DNA of 64,000 bases from Crambe crambe (Eukaryota; Porifera; Demospongiae; Poecilosclerida; Crambeidae), in NCBI GenBank assembly GCA_963924555.1, contig OZ004584.1, positions 1,177,001 through 1,241,000 of the forward strand. The letters run 5' to 3'. Both the position numbers and the translations under genes were made by a program. This document shows, in pieces, positions 55,621 to 64,000 of this stretch (positions are counted from its first letter, which is position 1; the number at the start of each line of letters is the position of its first letter). The notes under the pieces are model-generated. The model searched no databases and had not been told where the DNA came from. It worked only from the letters and a program-made list of their open reading frames with translations.

Positions 55621-57620
55621 TATGATGGCTCAAGTTATAGCTATTAATTATTATTATTCTCTACTCAGAGAAAGCACTTGAGAACTTGCTGTGAGTAGCT
55701 ATCTACTGCAATAACAGGTTCTTAGCTATGATTTTCAAATTTGACTAGGTAGTTGTACAATTATGGGTAGTTTTGCATGACAATATCTGGAAGGTAGCCA
55801 ATACAGAGGGGAAAGGAAGTATTAGCCATTTTAAGCTATCAGCCAAAAATGTGTTTGCATACAATGGGGACAGATTGAGAGCACTTGTAGGGATGTTTGT
55901 CACTCTATAGATTATGCTTCAAACCGCATTGCTCTAGTTATCACTAATGCATGGTGATGTTATAATAACATCACTCTAGCTATATGCATCATGCAGCTTA
56001 TTTCCTTGATGATATCCATTACTATTACAGTTACTGATAACCTTGGTCAAGAACTATGCATGGCTTCATCTGACCCAATGATGTATTTATGCTTGACCCT
56101 TTATTGTATGACTTATGTATAGCTACCTTGACTGACAATAACAGGTAATCAAGACTGCACAGGAAGTGTATTTATACAAGTCATAGTTGTTTAGCTGTGA
56201 TTTCTTTGGCTTTATGTGAGGGGGTTTCTGCCTTAAAGAGCTTTTGATTTTTAACTAGTACTTAGTTAACTGACATAAAGTTATCATTGGTATAAAATAG
56301 AAACCTTGCAATTTGGCAACCAGACTGCTACAGATAATAGCATGCCCATGTATGCCACAATGATTAACACCACACCAAAAATAGAGGCCACAGCATCTAA
56401 AACTGAAAAACAAGAAAAAAATCAGTCTGCTACTGTATGTTGTTAGCTAAATAATAACAATATAGCTAGTTCTCCACTCCCACACTGTCATGACCATCCT
56501 TCCTGCCATATACATTTTGTGTACGTGAATTTAATTAGCCATGTACGTAGATCCATTCACGCAGAATATGAAGGAAGGAGTTTTGATAATTATAGCGTTT
56601 GGCCGACTAACTCCTCTTTGAACATGTGCATAGCTAACTGTTGAACATGAACCATGAAATTTATATTATTGACAATAAAATTATGGCTATTAATGTGGCT
56701 TGCTACAACTACAGGTTGCAGGTACTGTTGATTACTCAAAATCAATGCCAAATGATTTGTAGTGGCTGAAATGACTGATGATGTGAGTATGTACAAAGTG
56801 GAATCATTGGAAGTCGTTCTTGGAACTGCAGGCACATGGTTGTGCAGTAGGCCAGGTCGATCGATGCTCAGGCAGTGTTCAGACTAAAAAGCATGAAGGT
56901 GAGTGTTGGCGAGAGAGAGCTAAAAGCTCACCCCCTGTTTAGTCCAGCAAGGTCTATAGTCTTAGCTATAATATAGCTAGTATCAAGTGTTGGGCACAGC
57001 ATGGGTATTCTACCCAAGCATACAAGTTAAGCAGCATAAAAGGTATGGGGCAATGACTTACATGTAAGTAATGGAACCACATGTTAAGGGGCATTGCAGC
57101 GAAGCACTAAGCACTGATTGTGGGGGTGGGGCCCATGCATAGGTGCCAATATTTATTAAGTAGCAAGTCAGGTACGTAGCTAGAAGGATGGAGAATAGAA
57201 CAATTTGATAGCTAAATATATATATCTTTAAAACCATAAATAAAGGTAGCTAAATAACTAGCTAGCTACATATATGCCTTACTACCTCTCTAGCTATGTG
57301 TACCACCAGTCCACAGTATTAAAAAGTGGGCGGAGTTACATTAATACAGTTTCAATGGGGAAATTACACAATTAGGGTGTTTCCATTTATTTTAGCAGTG
57401 CCATAGCTACATGAACATGATGTGCTATTACTTCATATAATTATTAATAGGGTGGGCAATACAGTATCAAGTAGGATAGTCAGCTCAAAATTATAAAAAA
57501 GGTACACAGTTACTTGCTAATATATACATGGAAGTGCAAAATTGCATGTACGTAGCTATGATATGGCTATTATTCATTCAGCTCTTGGCATGATCTATAG
57601 AGCTATAGTTATTATGAACT
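55621..57620. other. Intergenic interval FBL-8 / FBL-9
   Basis: AT-rich; a possible orphan membrane-helix exon at 56308-56402 (-) is the only coding hint. An open frame at 56590-56835 (-) carries no known domain. Confidence 0.5.
56308..56402 (-). CDS. Possible orphan exon coding a membrane helix
   Basis: After a ttttcag-like acceptor near 56403, the minus strand reads LDAVASIFGVVLIIVAYMGM followed by LLSVAVWLPNCK, then a possible donor (caag/gtttct) or a stop about six codons later. I could not join it to a start or to neighbouring exons. It may be part of a small unrecognised gene or chance. Confidence 0.25.
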
Positions 57621-59109
57621 TCACTGTATATATATTTCAAATGCTTCAATCGCCACATCTTCACTGCTAGCCCCTTGATCTCTGCAAACTCTCACCTCGA
57701 TATTGTCAGTTGTGTGATCTTGCAGCTGCCTATAGAACCACGGAGGGTTATCAGAAGAACCACAGTTAGTACAACTTCCTCCATTCCATAGAAGTCTAGT
57801 AGTATTACAAAGTCCCAGTCGTAGCCTAAACCTACTCACTCCATCACAGAAAAAGTTAGGATTATTCATGAAAAAGTGTCCTCTTGGTGGTAGTTGACAG
57901 AAAGTGAAAAAAAGGCCTGAATGAATAGGGGGGGGGGGGGGGTAGATATGTAAAGAACATGCCATAGCTATGGCTACATTGTACATTATATTGGTGATAG
58001 CTATAATTATAGTTGTACTGAGAGAGTTTTACATGATCTGACTGAAACTGACCAAATGAATAAGTTTAGCATGTAGCTAGCTAGCTATAATTACCACTAT
58101 CAGCAGCAAAGGTCCAAATGTGTTGTCTTGGGGATACTCCATGAGTTAGACTAATGCCATCAACATAGTTGGAGTCTAGAGTGGGAGAATTCCTTAGATT
58201 ACCATGATTATCAAATGCATCAGGTCCCCCTACTTGATAGGCTCTGATCATTCCACACACTCTAGAATAGTTGAAACCATGTGTGGTAAACGAGACTGAA
58301 GAACAGTTTGCATTATCAGAGTTGATCACACATGTGCGTGTAGGATTGCAAGCAGTTCCCATCCTGAGAGTACTGGGACACTGGCTACTGTTGTTTCTCA
58401 TGTCCAGTTCAGCCACTCTCATCCACCCTCCAGTGACTCCACCACATGACCTGGTCATGTCACAGTACACACGCACAGCAGAGCCATTGGAGGATTTGAT
58501 CCAGTAGTGGCCTGATAGAGGGGAGGGAGCAAACTCCTGAATAGCAGCACAGGAAGAAGCAGGATGACTTGGAAGTAGACCTAAACTCTGTAACTCATCA
58601 GTTAATTGCTGAATATAAAAATCAGATCTCTCTGTGTAACTCTGTATTAAAGCCATGGTCTGGCTTTCCATAGATGAAAGGTCTTGACTGAATCTCATCT
58701 GAATAGAATAGTTTATGTGAGCCAGTGCTTCTTGGAAAGCTGTTCTCTCAGTTGTTTGGTTAGAAAGTGAAATAGACTTTTGAATGGAGGCCAGCTTGGA
58801 ATTCAATCGTGAAATTTGAACAAGTCCAACTATTCCGATACACAGAGAAAATGCACACATGAGCAAAACCAGTGCAAATACAAAAACCATTCTATTGCAG
58901 CTTTGAGATTTTATGCCAACTTCAGAGTCAGGGTTTGCAGTACCTCTTTCATCTTTATCAAGGTTGAATCCTGCAATGGTAGTTTGAGTCTCATTGTGTT
59001 CATCTTCATGAAGGTTGACTTCTGCCCTGGTAGTTTGAATCCCATAGCATACATTCTCATGAAGGTCCTGAGCATAAATGGCCTTATCCGTATCAAAGTT
59101 TACACTCAT
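57621..59109 (-). CDS. FBL-9: fibrinogen-like type II membrane protein with a shifted acceptor (2 exons)
   Basis: Exon 1 59109-58095, exon 2 57916-57621, 436 aa. The start is ATG 59109 (MSVNFDTDK); the open frame extends 4 codons further without an ATG. Tail 1-73 contains AIYAQD and ENVCYGIQTT plus an internal duplication (QTTRAEVNLHEDE / QTTIAGFNLDKDE). Helix about 74-99. The stalk is FBL-4-like but ends with QQLTDELQSLGLLPSHPA, as in FBL-10. Fibrinogen-like module: GHYWIKSSNG, RVYCDMTRSCG, GGWMRVAELDMRN, CNPTRTCVINSDNANC, YVDGISLTHG. At the intron end about 28 bp present in FBL-10 (the acceptor and codons up to the first Cys) are missing; a nearby attcag/GC keeps phase and restores a Cys (FFTFCQLPPRGHFF). 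The rest of exon 2 is intact (NFFCDG, WNGGSCTNC, NPPWFYRQL). Confidence 0.8.
57931..57942. repeat. G run in the FBL-9 intron
   Basis: About 12 G (12 C on the coding strand) lie 15-25 bp before the inferred acceptor and act as part of its pyrimidine tract. Confidence 0.85.
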
Positions 59110-60511
59110 GATTAGAAACAATCTTTACAGCAAAATCACGCTCTACTACTAGTAGCTAGTTATACAACAATAGTAGCTTAAAAAATAAACTCTTTCCTGT
59201 TTTTGTGTAGCTAGCTACGTACCTGCATGATCAAAGAACAATTGATTTGTTCATTATGTTCGTGTGTGTAAATGTACAGCAGAACCTCTGAATAAAAGAC
59301 TGTCACAACTTTGTGAGGTCAGTGCTTTTGTGAAAGAATACCATGCATAGCTATATACAACCTACTGTAGAGGGTGAGGTTGAAGCTCCCTCCCCTCTCC
59401 CCTCTCCCCTCTCCCCTCCTCCCTCCCCCATATAGAGTCATTCATTAAAATAAATGTACCATTATCAAAGAATCACACCCAGTTAGCATTAAGACTGCAA
59501 TGGAACGATGGACAAGCTTGTGTGCCAAAGAAATTGCTGCAACTATAGCTAGTGGTACATCTCTTTCATATACATAGAGATCATTAACAGTTCCGTTCTA
59601 AGCAAGATGTACATACATAGCTAGCTAGTTACAGTCTTCTATTCTGAGCAAGTAGAAAAGATACATAGTAATGATGAAGCCGATCGAGTAGCTGCCTGTC
59701 CCCTTTCCTTTCCTCCTTAATGTTTCATATGTACATTCTAAATAACCCTATAGACACATGTATACATTGTTTACCTATACAGATCGATTACAACAATACT
59801 TTACGAGATCCCTGCATGAAGTACACAAGCAAAGTAGCTATAGCTAATACTAATGATTGGGCCACTATTCATGATTGTGTAAACACATTTATGTGGTAAA
59901 GGGTCAATGTGTACATGTAGCTACATCATGATTATCTAAATATTGTAATGAAACATCTGCTAACTGTAGCTATGGCTTTATGGTGTACGTAGCTATGTAT
60001 CTAGTGACAGCTATAATATGCAGGTAGCCATAGATATAATATAAGCACTTTGTCATAATTATTGTTCATTGTAGCTAGCTATAGCTATAGCCTATACATC
60101 GGCCAGAGGTGTTGGAAGCAAGATCCGATCGGTCAGCTAGGCCTGAAATTGCCCCAGACCACTGAAGCAGTAAATTTATCATAGGACACTAGCCTCGTCC
60201 CCAGGCTCTTTTGTCTCTTTTAGACAGGTCACAAAAGAGTGCCTGGGGCTGAGGCTACATAGCTAGGACACTTTCTTCTGTTACGAATTAATGATTGATA
60301 GTCACTGCATAATGTTAGCTAACCCCTAGTGTTTCTCAAAGTATTTATTGTTCAGGCCTGGCCTGACTGGCCGGACCATGAATCATCCATTAGTATTATT
60401 ATTATACAGCACACAAACTACTATGACATTATAGCTAACTACAGGCTATATTGAATATGATTTGCAGCAATAACTAAGTGTTATGGCTAGCTTATGTTTC
60501 AGTTCTTTTCT
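59110..60511. other. Intergenic interval FBL-9 / FBL-10
   Basis: Contents: a family-A fragment (about 59278-59300), a CT-rich tandem (59388-59430) and a hairpin at 60189-60256. No gene was seen. Confidence 0.6.
60189..60256. repeat. Short hairpin element
   Basis: The arms 'tagcctcgtccccaggctct' and 'agtgcctggggctgaggcta' pair, with inner 'tttgt'/'acaaa'. Confidence 0.75.
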
Positions 60512-61919
60512 TCACTGGATATAAAATTCAAATGCTTCAATCGCTACATCTTCATTGTCAAACCTTTCATCTCTGCAAACTCTCATCTCAATATCATCAG
60601 TGGTAGTATTTTGCAGCTGCCTATAGAACCATGGAAGGTTGTTAGAAGAATTAAAGTTAGTATAATTTCCTCCAGTCCATAGAGGTCTAGTAGTATTGCA
60701 GACTCCAAGTTGTTGATCACTTATTCCATCACAGAAAAAGTTAGGATTATTCCAGAAAAAGTGTCCTTCTGGTGGTAAATGAATGCAGGAAGAATCACGA
60801 GGGACTATAAGAAAGTGAAAAGTAAAAATAAACATTCCATACACATGGTGGGTAGTTGTACATAGGGAGAATAATTATAGTTAGCAGCTACTGAAAGAAA
60901 AAAGAAAATGAAGAAAGTAGCTAGCATGCTATATACTAGCAACATAATGTAGCTACATATAGTTATGTACCTGCTTCAGTAGCAAAGGTCCAAATGTGTT
61001 GTCTTTGGGGTACTCCACGAGTTAGACTAATACCATCAACATAGTTGGAGTCTAGAGTGGAAAAGTTCCTTAGCTTTGGATTACCATGATTACCGAATGC
61101 ATCAGGTACCCCAACTTGATAAGCTCTGATCATTCCACAGACTCTGGAATAGTTGAAACCATGTGTGGTAAACGAGACTGAAGAACAGTTTGCATTGTCA
61201 GAGTTGATCACACATGTGCGTGTAGGATTGCAAGCAGTTCCCATCCTGAGAGTACTGGGACACTGGCTACTGCTGTCTCTCATGTCCAGTTCAGCCACTC
61301 TCATCCACCCTCCAGTGATGTTACCACATGACCTGATCATGTGACAGTACACATGCACAGCAGAGCCATTGGAGGACCTGATCCAGTAGTGGCCTGAAGG
61401 AGAGGAGGGAGCAAACTGGAGAATAGCAGCACACGAAGGTGCAGGATGACTTGGAAATAAACCTAAACTCTCTAACTCATCAGTTAGTTGCTGGATACTT
61501 CGAATGGAGGCTTGTAATTGTGAAAGTTGAACTGTTGCTGTTATTGCAACTACCAGAGTTACAACTACAGCAACTATCAAGAAAGCGATAGTAACCAAGA
61601 CACATGCAAACTTCTTATCAGATTGCCAGTTCTTTTCATGGGAGCTCTTGACTTTATTTTCTCGTGGAGGGTCCTGAACAGCAACTGTTGTTGTGCTCAA
61701 CTTGGAATACATGTTCTCTTCTGTCCCCGTGGATCCGGAGTACACTTGGTTATCAAAGGCCGTATTTTCACTCCTTGGAATGTTAGACTCGCCGCTCTGA
61801 GACTCTTGATTGATCTCAGAATACATAGGAATATCGGGTGGATTAGCAGAACGGCTCTTTGGCTTATTATCTCGAAGCACATCATAAGCAAGGATGCTTG
61901 GATCAGAATTGGACGCCAT
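60512..61919 (-). CDS. FBL-10: fibrinogen-like type II membrane protein with altered key residues (2 exons)
   Basis: Exon 1 61919-60971, exon 2 60804-60512, phase-1 junction, 413 aa. The tail (about 104 aa) has LAYDVL (fits the ITIM pattern [SIVL]xYxx[IVL]), IPMYSEI, DNQVYSGS and NMYSKL. Helix about 105-129 (ACVLVTIAFLIVAVVVTLVV). The stalk is very short (QLSQLQASIRSIQQLTDELE). In the fibrinogen-like module the universal VYCDMTRSCG reads VYCHMIRSCG (two substitutions). In exon 2, where paralogues have WNGGSCTNCASSDNPPWF, this copy has WTGGNYTNFNSSNNLPWF: both cysteines and a proline are lost together. The frame is otherwise intact to FYIQ. Either divergence for a new ligand or early decay; the first is supported by paired Cys loss. 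Confidence 0.85.
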
Positions 61920-62215
61920 TAGCTAGCTATAACTAGTTATAGATTACTCTGGAACGAAAAGGAAGTAGTATAGTGTATAATGCGCATGCTCAGTATTAGC
62001 TAAAACCAGTGTACATTAAAATTTAATTATGTACCGCGACGCGACATAGCCTGTAGACTACTTTGGCTTGTACTTTCACTTTATACAGGATCTGAAATTA
62101 GACTACATTTTAGCTAGTATTGCTAATTTCATAAGCCAGACTTTGAAATTTATACACAGCCATCCCATCCCTACTTGTCTGTATTTAGAATAAATAGCTA
62201 TCTACATCTATATAC

Positions 62216-62241
62216 ATAGGTGTAGGAAGGAGTTTGGAAGT

Positions 62242-62282
<41 letters not shown>

Positions 62283-62578
62283 AGTGTAATACTGTGAGAC
62301 TGTAACAAGTGTGCATGCACCTTGCAAAACTAGGTACGTATTTACCATGCTCACTGTTGAAACACTTGTCATAATAATAATTATTAAAAGACCAAAAATA
62401 AAATTTCCAATCACTGTTTAAGGATATAAATTCTTTAGCTATTTCAACTTGAGTGCATGCAGTCCCATGTATCCAAATGCATTAGTACAGTAGCAGCTGG
62501 AAAAGTGAATGTGGAATGTGGGGGGGGGGGGGGGGGGGGGGGGGGGCAATGCCCCCCCCCCCTTTCCTACGCCTATGA
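62216..62578. mobile_element. Inverted-end element containing G homopolymers
   Basis: The left end 'cataggtgtaggaagga' and right end 'cctttcctacgcctatg' are inverted. A run of about 40 G follows the left end; a run of about 27 G and then C's precede the right end. It is noncoding. Confidence 0.75.
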
Positions 62579-62736
62579 TATAGCTGTAGCTACATTCAGA
62601 CTCTGAAAGACATCTTTGAAGTGACACAAGCAAGGTTGCAGGTGCATGTGATTATAGTAATCATATTGGCTCCTAGCTAAATTAGTCTACATAATATGAT
62701 GTCTTACATGATGTCTCCTCCTCATATCCCCTCCTG

Positions 62737-62894
62737 GAATGTTAGACCCGCTGCTCTGAGACTCTTGATTGATCTCAGAATACATAGGGATATTGGAGAG
62801 TATTCCAGGTGGATTAGCAGAATGGCTTTTTGACATAATATATTATCTTGAAGCACATTATAAGCAAGGATGCTTGGATCAGAATTGGATGCCA
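62737..62894 (-). pseudogene. FBL-11: 5' fragment duplicate of FBL-10
   Basis: ATG at 62894 opens MASNSDPSILAY followed by NVLQDN, as in FBL-10 (DVLRDN), then a small insertion shifts the frame; the later strings (ATPPGIL..., SEINQESQSSGS) persist in other frames to about 62737. Upstream flank 'agctataactagttatagat' is also shared with FBL-10. Helix and ectodomain are missing. Confidence 0.75.
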
Positions 62895-64000
62895 TTTAGC
62901 TAGCTAGCTATAACTAGTTATAGATTACTCTGGAATGGAAGGAATTACGTAGTGTAATGTGCATCTAAAGTAGCTATACCATTCCATTAAAGGTAATTCT
63001 GCTTTAGGTGCAAGATTGCACTGATGATGCTCAGTTCCACTGGTGACCATAATAGCTAGCTATACATGTACGAAGCTACGTAGCTAATTGAATGTGTGAT
63101 CTTAATGATGTGATTGTTAGAGGAAAAAATTGAGTGTATAGCTAGAAGCTATTTGTAACATTGAAAAGGTGTGCTTAGCAAGGGAATGAAATGAACATGA
63201 GAGGTGCACACACCTAACTAGCTATCAGAGAGTGCGGTAGCACTCTAAGTAGGGATGGCAGGTCAAAGGTCATTAAGACTGTATAAACTAAAAACTCTTC
63301 TTTCTCTTCTACCCTTACTCTACAGGTTCTCATAAGTCATGGCCCTATCCCTACATCTACACAGAAGACAGGACAATGTATAATAATCTTCTATAACATT
63401 AACGAAAAACGATTTCAAAAATTGACTTTTGTTCTAGCTAGTTTTCAACAGACGTACTGACTAACTGGCTATAGTCATCAGAATTCTGTTCGGGTCATCT
63501 GTTAGAGCGGCACCTAGAGGCTAATCTTTTGCTATTAGTTTTCACTACAGTTCCATTTCACAATTCAGTGATTATGGAACACTAACTAATCTTTCTTCGC
63601 CATTTTAAGGGCGGGGCCACGTAGGTGCGCGCTAGCTAGAGCTGTTCATCTATACTTCAGCATAGACTATAGAGGTTCCAGAATGGACTGGAAATGATTA
63701 ATTACATCCGCCTTGCGGTGTTCCGTATATTTATGGTAATACTTACCGGATATTGTATTCTGGGCCGGCTGTTTCTATCAATTAATTAACTAGACATTTC
63801 TACAACCAAATATGTACCCAAAATGGATAAAAACAATACCATGCAACACTGCAAACTTTATATGAACTGCTTATATTACAGTATGAGCTGGATTGGTTAA
63901 ACTTGGTCCTAGAAAATTACTACTATTTGACAAAGAAAGGTGTAGTAGTTAGTAACAATGTAGTAGAAAGTTGATATATATCTTTTAAAACAATTTACTA

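Larger units (their letters stand above)
61920..64000. other. Right flank of the cluster
   Basis: Apart from the repeat element at 62216-62578 and the FBL-11 fragment, no gene was recognised up to the window end. The interval 62950-64000 is AT-rich and without long open frames. Confidence 0.55.

Overview
The window looks like nuclear DNA of a sponge, most likely a demosponge. It is AT-rich with compact, intron-bearing genes, many short inverted-repeat elements and very frequent short AGCT-type palindromes. The gene content fits: an animal-type chitin synthase, an SRCR/Ig receptor, a membrane death-domain protein, and many copies of a sponge/cnidarian-style fibrinogen-like membrane protein. 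The species was not identified. All gene models below were spliced by eye; GT/AG boundaries and reading phase were checked by arithmetic.

Left part (1-22.6 kb). An SRCR/Ig type I membrane receptor (104-4069, +, 7 exons, 495 aa) converges on a chitin synthase (4740-18422, -, 15 exons, 1620 aa). The chitin synthase carries four SAM domains between its catalytic/five-helix part and its last two membrane helices. They form two A+B pairs with identical exon lengths (65/69/99/148 nt twice). Only 177 bp separate it from a TTC19 homologue (18600-22550, -, 10 exons, 424 aa), a mitochondrial complex III maturation factor. The introns of both genes are packed with inverted-repeat elements.

Middle and right part (23.4-63 kb). 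This is a family cluster of eleven loci (called FBL-1 to FBL-11 here) for type II membrane proteins: a cytoplasmic tail with tyrosine motifs, one helix, a stalk, a fibrinogen-like module (key string VYCDMTRSCG) and a Cys-rich C-terminal module. Seven are open (FBL-4 to FBL-10), two have a single disabling lesion (FBL-1 in-frame TGA, FBL-3 frameshift) and two are fragments (FBL-2, FBL-11). Tails, stalks and C-terminal modules are shuffled between copies, which suggests gene conversion or unequal crossing-over, as expected of a rapidly evolving recognition-receptor locus.

Inside the cluster lie a class I methyltransferase-like gene (32725-36152, +, 318 aa), a single-exon membrane protein with two death-fold domains (42785-43900, -), partial duplications of the TTC19 5' end (27.5-28.4 kb and 32.4-32.6 kb), LINE remnants, and many hairpin elements, microsatellites and long G/C homopolymers. 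The last kilobase (about 63-64 kb) has no recognisable gene.
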